Source: Bombardia bombarda (taxonomy: Eukaryota > Ascomycota > Sordariomycetes > Sordariales > Lasiosphaeriaceae). From it: a DNA stretch of 64,000 nucleotides. Every line of letters begins with the position of its first letter. Position 1 is the stretch's first letter. The position numbers and the translations under genes were made by a program. Shown here piece by piece: positions 23,701 through 33,633 of this stretch. The stretch is taken from the NCBI GenBank assembly GCA_030512295.1, contig JAULSR010000001.1, positions 3,371,001-3,435,000 on the forward strand, in the 5' to 3' direction. The notes under the pieces were generated by a model that saw only the letters and a list, made by a program, of their open reading frames with translations, was not told where the DNA came from and ran no database searches.

Positions 23701-25284
23701 GCGATCGGCCTTGCGTCTATTGACGTCCAACCTGACTCGCCGTTACCTGCCATTGATCGTCTTAAACCAGAACATCTCGAGCTGAGCGTTATTGCCGAGC
23801 AGCCTGTTGTTGTGGTCAAGTCCTCGACGCTCCCGCAGTCTTCGGTTATGGTCCTGGAGGGCGAGCGTCAGGCTTTTTCCATCACGCTACATAATCAGTC
23901 CGCCACGACCCCGGTGGACTTTGTCCTTTTCTCCTTCCAGGACTCGACGCAGGAGCCGCTGCAGACGGCGCTGGATAGTCGCGATGCGACCGCCGCGGAG
24001 CTGTACGAGTATGAGCTCATCCTGGCCAAGAAGCAGGCCATCCGACTGCGCAAGCGCGGCGGTGACAAGAGGTTCATTGCGCCCGGCCAGACGGCTACGT
24101 TTGATTTTGAGATACTTGGGAAACCTGGCCTCACCAGTGGTCTGATTCAGGTGGACTACGCGCATCTTGGTGTGCCGTACGATGAAGTTGGCGAGACGTT
24201 TTACACTCGCCAGGTGTCACTGGCGCTCACGGTTACGGTCAATGCTAGCATCGAGGTGGCACGCATGGATATCCTTCCGCTCCATGGCGGCATTCCGGAG
24301 CCGCTGTGGGTGCGGTCTGGGCTGGAAAAAGACGGAGACTCTGAGCCAACGGCAGACACGCATTGTCTGCTGCTGCTAGATCTTCGCAACGCCTGGCCGA
24401 GCCACATGATTGTCGAGCTCGAGTCTACAGACGGCGCACACGTCGAAGAGCATATCCTCCCCGGCAACACCAGCCGGCTGATTATGCCCCTCAAGAGAGT
24501 TTTCATTCCCGATCCCCACGCCTTCATCCCCGCGCTCAACCCGTCTCGTCAGCGACAGTTTGTCGTCAGCACCAGGATCTCGCCCGAGGTGGAGCGCGCC
24601 AACCGCGAGGCGTTTTGGTACCGAGAAAAGATCTTGGACTCGCTCAAGGGCACGTGGCGGGCGGCGGCGGCATCGGGCGCCAAGAGGAGGAGCGGCAACA
24701 TTGAGCTCCGCACCATGCGGCTGACGTCGCGCATGATCGAGGCCGTAAAGGTGGACGAAGTAGGCATTGATATATCCGTACTGGGTCCCTCCTCTTCGTC
24801 TCCCAGCCAGCAGACAGACGATGACGGGAACTACGCGGCGCAGGTGGACGAGTTCATGCAGCTGCAGGTGCGCATTACGAACCGCACCGACCAGCCGGTG
24901 CATCCGCTGCTGCGGCTGATGCCGGCGCTGCGGCACCGGGCGCTCAACGTGGCGCTCGACTTTACCCGCAAGTTTGCGTGGAACGGCACGCTGCAGCAGG
25001 TGCTGCCGCTGCTGGCCGGGGGCGCGAGCACGGACGTGGTGCTGGGCGTCACGGCGCTGTGCCGGGGCGAGTTCGAGGTGACGGCTAGCGTGGAGGAGAC
25101 GCGGATCTGGACGCCGAGTAAGGAGGAGGAGGAGGAGGTGAGGAGGAAGAGGGAGTCGTCGATGATGAGGCCGAGGTCGGAGACGGAGACGATCATGACG
25201 GAGGCGGCGGCGCTGGGGAAGAAGGAGAGGAGGATTTGGCACTCGAGGAGGCCGTGTCGGATTGTTGTGGGGGATAGGCAGTAA
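20800..25284 (+). CDS. trs120: TRAPP II complex subunit Trs120 (TRAPPC9)
   Basis: Large subunit of the TRAPP II complex, which activates Ypt31/Rab11-type GTPases at the late Golgi. Exons 20800-20965 and 21068-25284 give 1460 residues. The N-terminus (APARVKALVLPVGRITRDRF, FSPLAFPGGAIFYELNTHLP, LVHHVLIFDY) is characteristic. A low-complexity Ser/Pro/Gly insert follows (about residues 235-360), then a helical repeat region starting GSLYLQAGRWSDALKEL, and C-terminal beta-rich domains (LMLQNPYEIEVIVESVRLDT; FSITLHNQSATTPVDFVLFS). The 102-bp intron (gtgcgt...ttctag) has no stop in frame and is a multiple of three, so the unspliced reading frame is also open at 1494 codons. I prefer the spliced form because NMFSPLAFPGG then follows GRPHR directly and the retained stretch (TYIHTHIHSYS) is not family-like. 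Confidence 0.92.
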   Translation: MTSDPLLPTAPARVKALVLPVGRITRDRFTTFVDRLNGEHVVHLRDISADGRPHRSAYIHTHIHSYSKPTFLHYYVMKLCRLTGVSLFLDMFSPLAFPGGAIFYELNTHLPPPSHLALSPFDLYREPLALIAVADGAELGKAVFSRRHSGGRTAEETNIRALYQDLEELRDHYPRILVHHVLIFDYTPSVPIPEGLITIPPAELHKRTTMKTVMCDISSLLLAEMTTLAKSFEAVPFIDSPGHSSNLRQVNGAWVPGEDEPMGAGTAAAAASRRNSQHAMPLTSRSSSASGIPDRSHVRMSMPPVPSRGGIFPSSNSTPARPSTPVNGRSGLSNPPTTFDELQGGGGDSGPNSPEHTNAPWMDGEGFRTQSQDRVSVQGFGSGGLNERWRNKGKSRVQIVLGSLYLQAGRWSDALKELCEGAVVAKSINDHLWHGKALELALVSLLLLGWAGIEFQIPTVMLPPAEKGAGPSLMAAIQEAESRNPKQPRWLRNLQIYMPELLDRILSLYSRISAEHLPPLPLSEATIRFSRMLTALHIAGGQLGEESLDIMVFGKMPEIRLTTSPRFNITPTRTQIVTMVFRAFPASAPDLLTTIDRIVILSGIASVLGVLGFQRKKAMVVRELVSVLIGGLVEARMRGAADVGIHPAAGLMGLNNINGQGNGGGALELGEGDIEHGIGAFLGLLLKTYGVVGGDLGSTTSSAPEGDSDAAVLARIQRQSASRFFGMPSVKLNLLRVCINFSEALPDFAGVLKFSSDLLRTAGSGIAPGPRRENAYPALSREEQVRLAANISKTSNLSKRLGSSHLTAEYWDEFLLRGVKLEPLPLTRTPIRHAGSVLPSAVTARASQDVDPFIYNPFLKQPDAAAVEKIVVAGEKASFKLMLQNPYEIEVIVESVRLDTEGAEFESSVESTLIGPYRTQILSISGVPKSAGTLKITGAIIRVKGCRERRFPIFQEPWAPENGIKVKAIGLASIDVQPDSPLPAIDRLKPEHLELSVIAEQPVVVVKSSTLPQSSVMVLEGERQAFSITLHNQSATTPVDFVLFSFQDSTQEPLQTALDSRDATAAELYEYELILAKKQAIRLRKRGGDKRFIAPGQTATFDFEILGKPGLTSGLIQVDYAHLGVPYDEVGETFYTRQVSLALTVTVNASIEVARMDILPLHGGIPEPLWVRSGLEKDGDSEPTADTHCLLLLDLRNAWPSHMIVELESTDGAHVEEHILPGNTSRLIMPLKRVFIPDPHAFIPALNPSRQRQFVVSTRISPEVERANREAFWYREKILDSLKGTWRAAAASGAKRRSGNIELRTMRLTSRMIEAVKVDEVGIDISVLGPSSSSPSQQTDDDGNYAAQVDEFMQLQVRITNRTDQPVHPLLRLMPALRHRALNVALDFTRKFAWNGTLQQVLPLLAGGASTDVVLGVTALCRGEFEVTASVEETRIWTPSKEEEEEVRRKRESSMMRPRSETETIMTEAAALGKKERRIWHSRRPCRIVVGDRQ

Positions 25285-26115
25285 GTAAATATGGCTAACT
25301 AGGGTAGGTAGGGCAGATAGATTACCTACCTACCTGTGTAAGTTGCTGTTATGGAAAGTTTTTGGTCTTGTGTTTTTTTTTTTCTTTTTTTTTTTCTTTT
25401 GCTTGTGTATACAAACAGGCTTATTCAGATGGCATTCGATACAATGTATACATAGAGGGACATGCGAGCGTGTTAGAGCTATGCTTGTCAAACTGGCTAT
25501 TAATAATCTTACAATGCAGGCGAGGCGTAGGCCATGGTAAGGTGGGTGGAGAGTGAACTGCGAGGGTGTGTGAAATAGACCTTAAGTTGATGCACAGTAA
25601 CAGTTCATGTGTTGCTTACCCCTTTTGAAATCACATAGTACCTGCGAGGTAAGGTAGGTGGGCAGCGAAGCAGACACACATGTCCATCCATCTCCCTACT
25701 TCCAACTGTCTGTCTGTCTGTATCTGTTTTCCTCCTCAGATTCAAGGGCCGATGGATTGATTCCATCCCAGGTGGGGAAGGTGGTTGGTTGGGTATCGTA
25801 TGCGGATAAAAACGAAAACGAGATGCTGAGCTGTGCCGAGAACTGTGAGTACCACCTGACCTACATCACCACCACCCCCTTTTCCACCACTGACTGACTG
25901 ACCCACATACCGCCCAAATGCCAAATGAGAAAAAAACTGGCAAAGGGAAAGGAAAAGAAAGGCTAATATCAAGACAGAAACAAAACCTACCTCTCGTCAG
26001 TCAGAAGCGATCCTTTCATTTCATCTCTCCCTCCATTCCCTATCTCCTATCCTCTATCCACCATCATCCATCGGTCATATCAATCATAATCACATCGAAT
26101 CAGTCAGCGAGTCAC
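25285..26115. other. Convergent 3' spacer between trs120 and PRPP synthetase
   Basis: About 830 bp with TACCTACCTACC (25321-25333), a T-rich tract broken by single Cs (25371-25400), a GTCTGTCTGTCTGT run (25707-25723), and short overlapping frames without domains. No gene seen. Confidence 0.5.
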
Positions 26116-27690
26116 TCAGTCATACTGAAAGAGCACACTGATAGACTCTCCATGATGGACCCTGCGGATTGCCTCGGCAAAGAGCAGTGATATGTCGAGC
26201 ACCTCAAGTTTGGGACAGGCTGCTACCGCGCGGTTCTGTTGCTGATGTACGTCCTGGGCGACAGTGTTGGTGACGATGACCTTATCCAGGGCCGAGGCGT
26301 TGATGCGTGCGATGGCGTCGCCGCTGAAGATACCGTGTGTCAGCAGTGCGTACACTTTTCCCGCGCCCTCGCGCTTGAGCAGCTTTGCGGCGCGGGTGAT
26401 TGTGTTTGCCGTGTCTACCAGATCGTCTACGAGGATGCACACGCGGCCAACTACGTTGCCGACCAGCATCATGGTGGCCTTTTGGCGCTCGGTGAAGTGT
26501 GTTGGGCGTCGTTCTGGAAAGGAGGGGAAAGGGGGAAAGCTAGTCAGCTAGCTGTCTGGTAGTATTTGTTTAGGAAAGGGGGGAAAGGGCTGGGTGGGTG
26601 AGAAGTCGAAAAGTGTTAGCTGCTGAGACAAGTGTCATATTGTCACATATCCGACACACCTACCTTTGTGGATGAGAGCAAAAGCGAGACCCAGACTATC
26701 GGCAATGGCCGTTGCGCGTTTCGCACCGCCAGCGTCAGGGCTGACGATGACGGCGTCTCGGTAGTTCTCGATGTTGCGTTGGATGTAGCTCTTCAGCAGC
26801 GGCCTGCCGTAAAGATTATCGACTGGTGGCAATTGCAAATCCATGTCAGTCAAAGACTATCACATGGGGAGCAGGGACAAGGATAGGCACAGGTGCTCAA
26901 ACGAACCGGGAATGTCAAAGAAGCCCTGGTAGGTGCTTTCGTGGAGATCGCATGTCATGATGCGATCAGCACCGGCACAGGTCAGCAAATCCGCCATCAG
27001 CGAGCCCGCCTGCGCCATCCATTGCTTGTAGCTTGTCTTGGACTGGAAGGCCATCACCAAGGATGGGTTCTCGATGTCGTGGGTGGTAAACTGGCCCTGC
27101 TGCTGCTGCTGTGAGGAGACAGCAGCGATGACGGGAGGAGTCTGGGTCCCGCCACCACTGCCACTCCCGCCTCCTCTCGAAAACCGCATCGAAGCTTTGC
27201 TCATGACATCGGCGATATCTACGCCGTTACTGAATGCGGCAGTCCGAGGAACGCTGGGCCCCGGAGTGGCCGGGACGCTCTCGAAGGTGTAGTCGGTCTT
27301 AACAACGCCCGAGGGGGGCTTGGAGAGCGGGGCGCCGGCTTTATTATAAGGCAGGTCGGGCTGGCGAGAGTAGGGGAAGAGCGGCAGGACGGCCGTGATG
27401 CGATGGGCGGACCCCGTCTTGCAGGCCGAGATCATGATGCACAGCTCGACGAAGAAGTCGTTGACGCCGGCGCCGGTAATACCACCATCACCACCACCAG
27501 TGCCCACGCCGAACGACTGGATGATGTAGACATCCTTGCCGCGGACCGAATCTTGGATCTCGCAGCGTGTCTCGCCCGACGAGAACTTGTTGAGCACGCG
27601 CTTCGCCGGCGGTACGTTTAGGAACTCGCATACGCTCTCGACGAACCTGGGGTGCGAGTTGCCGCCGAGGACAACGATGTTGCGGACCAT
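26116..27690 (-). CDS. Ribose-phosphate pyrophosphokinase (PRPP synthetase) with long internal insertion
   Basis: Transfers pyrophosphate from ATP to ribose-5-phosphate, giving PRPP for nucleotides, histidine and tryptophan. Exons 27690-26907, 26822-26664 and 26513-26116 are joined by introns of 84 and 150 bp to give 446 residues. N-terminal domain: [39 protein letters not shown] and [18 protein letters not shown]-terminal domain: [34 protein letters not shown] and the PRPP-binding loop [20 protein letters not shown]. Between [11 protein letters not shown] and [14 protein letters not shown] there is an extra stretch of roughly 110 residues, rich in Ser/Gly/Gln, absent from bacterial enzymes. 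Insertions of this kind (non-homologous regions) are known in yeast Prs1 and Prs5, so I infer a regulatory or hetero-oligomer subunit. The ATG at 27690 starts [10 protein letters not shown]. Confidence 0.92.
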
Positions 27691-29126
27691 GTTGTCGGGG
27701 GTACTTTCCCAGCTTCTTTCTGACGATCTTTCTTCTTTCTCTGTGTGGTTTAATTACTGTTGGTAATTCATCGTCATCAGTGTAAGAGAAGAGGAAGAAG
27801 CTGAAATGACAAACACGCTTTGATCCGACCCAATACCGGTCTTGGTCAAATGAATAACTCCCCGGAAATGTCTGTCTATTGCAAACTAAACCCGCGTTGT
27901 CGTCCCATCTCAGTTGATCTGACGACCTGATTCGGTGTGACCGACAAGGTTGAGTCACTTGGGTGCTGGCTGCCCCTCAGATACCAATGGAAGGTAAGTA
28001 CGACAGTGAAGCAGTATATATGGAAGGCGTGGCCCAAGGCAAAGCTGAGGTTGTACGTTCTAGCAGGGAAGGCGCGTAACGCGGTAGTACCCAAAAGTAC
28101 CCGTGCTTTCCTAGAAAATGGTGACACAATGGAAGGTGCAAGTGGTAGGTCGCCGCCCGGTCAGTCAGGTCGAGGTCCAGGTACCCGACCTTGAACGCTT
28201 TGGTGCATTGTCTCAGCTACCTCCATCGTCGCCGGCCTTTATTGGTCAGACAGCTAGGTAACAAAGTACCTGATACCCTGAAGCCGACATAGTTTGAAAA
28301 CAGTACGGATACGTCCAGTGGGTTCACAGACAAAGGAAGGACGGCCTGCCTCTTCTGGATCCGGTATAAATTTACGAACGGATATCTTAATAATGCTCAA
28401 GTATTGGAATTGGAGGGCAGTCAAGGTCTGCAACCATCACAAGATTAGTCCTACACCCCTTTTCCCTTTTCGCTCTCCAACATCGATTGCAATTGGGGTT
28501 CCCCGCTCCTCCCCCCTTCCAACCCTGCAACACACCGTATGAGCTACGGAGTTATGGCGACTCCAGCGACAACAGATACATATCTGACATAGTACTGTGT
28601 GAGAAGCACGCATCATAAGTTTGAGCAATATGCTCTCTGGAGATGCTCCGTTGCACATACATACCAGTAAAACTAAGATTAGTTATTGTCGCAGCATGCA
28701 TCAGCCTGACCGTCTGCATGTATATTCAAGTTAAGGTAAGAGACCAAGCGAAGAACCCAAGTTGCTCACAAGCCACAACCTCCTTGAGAGGCATCCCAGA
28801 AGCGTCCGGGCATGGACGCCCCTTTCCTGATTTATCACTTATGATGCGTATCATAAAAAGCGACTGTGACAGACACGTTGTTATATTGTCCTAGACTATG
28901 CATTTCGTAGAAGCCCATACGTGCATATCACTTGTTCTGTCACATCTATGCTGCTCAGAAAGAATGTCTAAACCCCAAAGCCCATATTCGCCCCCTTTCT
29001 ACCTCCACAACGAGGCGCAGGCTACCAGAATATGTCTAAAAGAGTATGCATGAGAAAGTAAAAAGGTCTCTTTTCCTCGTCTTTTTCCACCACACAAAAC
29101 GACCAAGGGGATGATTGATTGCCCCC
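27691..29126. other. Spacer: PRPP synthetase promoter and ODC 3' region
   Basis: About 1.4 kb between two minus-strand genes. It holds the PRPP synthetase promoter (27691-28300) and the ornithine decarboxylase 3' UTR. Short frames overlap on both strands without domains. No RNA gene seen. Confidence 0.5.
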
Positions 29127-30608
29127 TCAAAGACCCATCAGAGCCTTGGCACCAGGCTCGCTGCAGACATAGATAACATCATGGTCGTTAGAGAAGCCGT
29201 TGAAGTTGGTTGCAGAGCACTTGGTGTAAGCGCCCATGTCCTCAAAATACAGCCAGTCGCCCACATCCAGCACCGTATCGAAGCGGATGCTTTCGGTGAT
29301 GCGGTCGATGCCATCGCATGTCGGTCCCCAAATGCTGTACTCGACTCCGCTGCGATCCGACGTCTCCTCCGCGGCCGCCGTGTTGTACAGCGTCCGGCCG
29401 TCGGCATGTAGGATCTTGGCCACGGGGTTCTGGTGGTCAAACATGATGCTGCTGAAGTTGCCGTACAGGCCATCGTTCACGTACAGCATGTAGCTGGCGC
29501 TGCCGTTGCTGTCCGCGGACATGACGTCGTCGTTCAAGGCTGGCATGTCCTCAATGGTGCGTCGGGCAATGACATTGCAGGCGAGGGTGAATGCCGAAGA
29601 AGCGTAGTAGCGGCCGGGCTCCGCGATGAGGTTGATTCCCGAGTGGGCGGGGAAGTAGTCGTCGAGGGCGGAGCGGAGAACGCCAGCCATTCCTTCAAAG
29701 GTGTCGTCGCTGCAGAAACCGCCTCCGACGTCAAGCGTCTTGAAGTTGAATCCGTACGCGGCAGCCTGCTGGAAAACGACGTGTGCGTCCCGGACAGCCT
29801 TCAGGAACGCCGCGGGGTCCGAGGCACCTGAGCCGACGTGGAAGCTGACTCCCACCACATTCAAATCCAGCTCGCGCGCCAACGCCAAAAGCTCGTCAGT
29901 CGAGTCAAGCGAGGCGCCGAACTTTAGGCTCAGGCGGCACAGAGACGACGAGTCATCGGTAAGGATGCGCAGGAAGAGCTCAGCCTTGGGAAAGAGGCGA
30001 GCAATCTTGCGGAGCTCATCGGCATTGTCAAAGGTCATCTGGCGCACTCCCTGGTTGGCGACATAGCGCAAGTACGACTTGGTCTTGCACGGCTGGGCGT
30101 AGATGATCCGGGAAGGATCGACTCCCAGGCTCAAGACCTGTTCAATCTCGGCCTTGGAGGCACAGTCAAAGCCGGTTCCTAGGGCAGTCAGAAGCTGCAG
30201 GAGCTTGGTGTCCGGGTTACACTTGACAGCTAAAGCTAAGTCAGCATGAAGTTCCAGTGAAGACAGAGAGAGGAGGGGGAGAGTGAGTAGCATACCATAA
30301 AAGGGCTTGACGCGAGGCAGATTCATCTTCCATCGCAGGTGTTGCCGATAGACCTCGCCGAGATCAGCTACATAGAAGGTGTCCTCATCTCCGGGATCAC
30401 AGTATTCGTGGTCGATGTTCTCCACACGCTCGCGGAGAGCATCGCCAATCAGTTGTTTGGCTGCCGCATTGACGGGTTGTTCGTCATGATGGCCGTGGTG
30501 TTGTTCGTAGAAGCCATTGGTGCACGACTTCATGAAAACATGATTATTCGCATAGTCCGTGTAGTCTAACGAAACGAAGCGATCGGTGACAGCAGTTGGC
30601 ATAACCAT
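29127..30608 (-). CDS. spe1: Ornithine decarboxylase
   Basis: PLP enzyme making putrescine, first step of polyamine synthesis. Exons 30608-30296 and 30229-29127 give 471 residues. The 66-bp intron (gtatgc...tttag) sits just before the PLP lysine motif and is free of stops in frame. Motifs: AVKCNPD (Lys107), the CASKAEIEQVL helix, HVGSGA, LDVGGGFCSD, AEPGRYYASSAF, VNDGLYGNFSSIMFDHQ, and WGPTCDG with the catalytic Cys409. Length and motif order are those of eukaryotic ODC. The frame has two possible starts three codons apart (MVMPTAV); the first is used here. Upstream lies a very long ATG-free leader (separate entry). Fungal ODC is strongly repressed by polyamines; no antizyme gene is in this window. 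Confidence 0.95.
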   Translation of the reverse strand: MVMPTAVTDRFVSLDYTDYANNHVFMKSCTNGFYEQHHGHHDEQPVNAAAKQLIGDALRERVENIDHEYCDPGDEDTFYVADLGEVYRQHLRWKMNLPRVKPFYGMLLTLPLLSLSSLELHADLALAVKCNPDTKLLQLLTALGTGFDCASKAEIEQVLSLGVDPSRIIYAQPCKTKSYLRYVANQGVRQMTFDNADELRKIARLFPKAELFLRILTDDSSSLCRLSLKFGASLDSTDELLALARELDLNVVGVSFHVGSGASDPAAFLKAVRDAHVVFQQAAAYGFNFKTLDVGGGFCSDDTFEGMAGVLRSALDDYFPAHSGINLIAEPGRYYASSAFTLACNVIARRTIEDMPALNDDVMSADSNGSASYMLYVNDGLYGNFSSIMFDHQNPVAKILHADGRTLYNTAAAEETSDRSGVEYSIWGPTCDGIDRITESIRFDTVLDVGDWLYFEDMGAYTKCSATNFNGFSNDHDVIYVCSEPGAKALMGL

Positions 30609-31177
30609 ATCCCACGATTTGTCGGGGAGAAGATCGAGGATAGGGGTGCTTGTGTGCTGTGTGATGAGGTTTGACCTAGGGATATCCCGGGGTTTTTCTT
30701 AAGGAACTGATGCTCCGAAGGGTCTTAGGGGGGTCGGTGTCGATAACTGACTGATCCCTGAGTGATCCGACGAGGTCTCCTCGACTCTTCCTCGCCAAGA
30801 GGAAGAACCTCAGAACCCGTCCTATGCGGCAGCTGGTTGTGGGGGTTGAAAGGGGGTCTTTGGTTGTAGGGGGGATCCAACAGGAGAGGATCGAGCCGCT
30901 TAGAGAACTTCAGCAGGTGGTGGAAGTGAGTTGATGATGTGGAAGGTTTTTCGGAGGCTGAAATCTTGATCAGAAACGAGCTTGACGGCCGAGGAAGCCG
31001 TGATCGAGCAGGTTGCCTTTGTATAGACCAAAGGCGGTCGGGGGCAGTTGAGTGAAGCGAACTTGGATGAATAATCCTGATGAACGTCAGCACGATGAGC
31101 AAGAAAGGTTGCAAAAGAGTAGTTGCAATGCGTCGGTGCTGGCGTTGGTTTGGTGAAGGCTTGTGTCCGTCTAAAGT
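30609..31177 (-). promoter_or_regulatory. Long ATG-free stretch upstream of ODC, probable 5' leader
   Basis: In the 569 bases upstream of the ODC start there is not one ATG in any frame on the coding (minus) strand. Beyond 31178 ATGs appear at normal density (31178, 31257, 31272 and so on). At one per 64 positions about nine would be expected. That is what selection on a long scanned 5' leader would produce. A long leader is known for the Neurospora crassa homologue spe-1. Transcription start and any intron in the leader are not resolvable from sequence. Confidence 0.55.
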
Positions 31178-32444
31178 CATGCGCAGAGTAGGATGAAGAG
31201 TTGCAAAGGGGAAGAAGAATGAATTGCGTTTGCCCTCGTGAAAAAGAAAAAGGCTGTCCATATAAGGTGACATGGTGGCTGATGGGCTTTGGGTATTGAG
31301 GCATGTGACCGGGTCCCATAGGGAGCATCCGACGTCGACGCATGGATGAAGAAGAACTAGCGGGGCGAGGGGCAAAAATCAGAAAACTTACCACTTGTCG
31401 CAACGAAGCTTGGTTTGGGCGCGGGCGCAAAAGCTGAATGACGCTGTGCAGATCTGCGGAAGTCAGGACGGGGGAGGGAGGAGGTGAGAAGGCGAGAGGT
31501 CGAGTGTTTCGCAGAAATGGACGGGAATTTGAGTTGGACTGGGAGGTTGAAAGAATCGACCCTGGTTCCAAGCAACTTAATAATTGAGGGGCCACCACTG
31601 GATCATGGTGGGGAGGCGGGAGGGCTGTGCTTTTTTTTATTTCTTGTTTCGCACACACAAAAACACGACCGCTACAGATTACCATTTACCACGGGTACAA
31701 TGGGACAGCGCAAACACACTACAAGGTTGCGCGTGGGGCCGTGTGCAAAAAAACTTTGACGGCCCGGTTCTGGAAGCCAAAAACCGAGCTTTTTTGAGGG
31801 GGGCCCCTCTGGAGCTAATCAGAGAGGAGGCCAGCCGAAGCACCCATCCTACCTCTGCGATCCACCACCACTCGGCGACGGGCGACGGGACCTGCCACAT
31901 CGCGTAATTCGAGAAAAAAAAAAAAAGGACAGTCAAGGAGGGGTTGGTCGGCTCGGCACGACACTTGCCTACGAGACGAGGAGGGGGAACGGGCAGAGAA
32001 ATGAGGGGAGCAAGGCATGAAGAAATGAGCCCTCCCTCCCCTTTACCCCTTTGCATACGCACAGTATGTTCATAGACAGGCTCGTGACCGATCGAGTGCC
32101 GTAGCACGATTCCCGTCCCGCAGCGTGCCTGGCCGTCAACTTGCTCACGACCTACATGCCGATGGGTGGGCAAATCTCCAGACCGCAACTTCCATCCGGT
32201 CGCAGCGCCGCCAACAGAAAGAAAGCCGACCCTGCTCCGCTCTTGTAGCTTCCATCCTCCCCCTCTATAACCAGAACACTACCCGAGAGGCGGGACAGGG
32301 GGCTGGTCGGTCACTCGACCAGCGGCCAGCAGCCAGCAGCAGCGACATGGAAGCACGTTAGTTAGGTACGGGTTACACGGCAAAGTCGCCGACGTGTGAT
32401 GGTAGACGAACGCGACTTCTTGACCAAAACGACGACGAGCAGCA

Positions 32445-32920
32445 ATGTCGCAGACCAGTAAAATCGCGCATCGACCGCGCATCGACGACGCCCTGGACAT
32501 TAGCCTGTTTCGTCCTGGTGCCTCTTCAGGGGAGGAATGACAGCACGCAACTGCATGATCTGAATAAGTGTGGCATTAGCAGATGTCGAGGAAAGCGGTG
32601 CGGCCAAGAAGCGCCAACTTGTCGTAACCATCGAGGAAGCTGTGAGAATCGCGGCGTGGGCCCGCACGATATACATGGGGCCTTCTCGTCGCTTCGGAGA
32701 AATGCATCGCCGCCAATGCATGCACCCAAGAGCCGACCTGTGCATGTTGCGACCGACTTGCGGCTCGACATCCATGAGCTATCTGTGCCATCCATCTGTG
32801 CAAATCCTCGGTCGCATCTCGGGCCTGCATACCGGGGAACGAAGCCTAAAGAACGAGCTGCCAACATTGGCTGTCGTTGCCCGCCCCTGCGGCGATGAAC
32901 TGCGGCGACAGGCCTCGTGA
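32445..32920 (+). CDS. Possible two-exon small protein, unrecognised
   Basis: A candidate built from splice logic: exon 32445-32517 (MSQTSKIAHRPRIDDALDIS...), a 65-bp intron (gtgcct...attagcag) and exon 32583-32920, in phase, 136 residues. The first half (VEESGAAKKRQLVVTIEEAV, then RIAAWARTIYMG) reads like a real basic/acidic helical protein. The second half, with scattered Cys and His, is less convincing and may need another splice or be untranslated. I recognise no domain. Confidence 0.27.
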
Positions 32921-33158
32921 GTCGAAGGGATTGGCTGAAGCCGCTACCTACAGCCATCTTGATGCACTTGCTACTACATGGCATCCCAGCCCGGTGCTTT
33001 CCGGTGCGCTGGGTATGAAGCCACACCCGGCACCCGGATCTAAGCCGCACCTAGGGGTAGCACTCTACCTACCTTACCTACTTCGAATCGTGACGTAAGC
33101 GGGGGGGCAACTGAGCTATACAAACAACCCCACACCCAGTGAAGTTATTCATCTTTAT

Positions 33159-33160
<2 letters not shown>

Positions 33161-33204
<44 letters not shown>
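33161..33204 (+). repeat. (TG)22 dinucleotide repeat
   Basis: An uninterrupted TG run of about 44 bases in the spacer downstream of cym1, about 430 bp from its stop codon. Typical polymorphic microsatellite, non-coding. Confidence 0.93.
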
Positions 33205-33205
<1 letters not shown>

Positions 33206-33633
33206 TATGTACTCTGTTTTTTAGTCCGTGAATCCAAATCTGTGGAAGCCGAGTCTGAAAAACGAGCCCTCGGCCCGGGGCTTCGACAAAATGCCGATGC
33301 CTCGGTAGCCCTTAATCTCGCGTTTTGCTGTGGTCTCAAAGTTATGGACTTTAACTGAGAGACGTATCGTATCTGAACGCTGGAATTGTGTGGTGAAAAG
33401 GAAGAATGAGGAAAAGGGGGGTGAGTGACGTGGGTATAGGCAACAAGAGCTAAGTTGCTGCAAAAGATCAGTAGTAATGAAAACAAGACAATTATGGGAC
33501 TGCTGTCAGAACAAGTAAAGACCGCACAATCGGCCTTGTAGAGAGAAGGGTATCATGAGAATAGGTTGTACACATTAATAATACACGCTGACCAGCTCTT
33601 CGGAGCCAGCTTCGCTACCACCTGTGGTTTGCG

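Larger units (their letters stand above)
31178..33633. other. Intergenic region between ODC and cym1
   Basis: About 2.45 kb with the ODC promoter at its left end. Many overlapping frames occur on both strands; only the candidate at 32445-32920 deserves an entry. A TG dinucleotide repeat lies at 33161-33204 and a CTACCTACCTTACCTAC block at about 33065-33081. An A13 run at 31914-31926 and G- or C-rich tracts are also present. The right end should contain the cym1 3' UTR. Confidence 0.4.

Noticed and set aside
24376..25242. 288-codon minus-strand frame within trs120.
   Set aside because: Arg/Pro/His-rich antisense shadow of the trs120 exon.
30900..31685. 261-codon minus-strand frame upstream of ODC.
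   Set aside because: Low-complexity Ser/Pro composition, no domain, and it overlaps the probable ODC leader.
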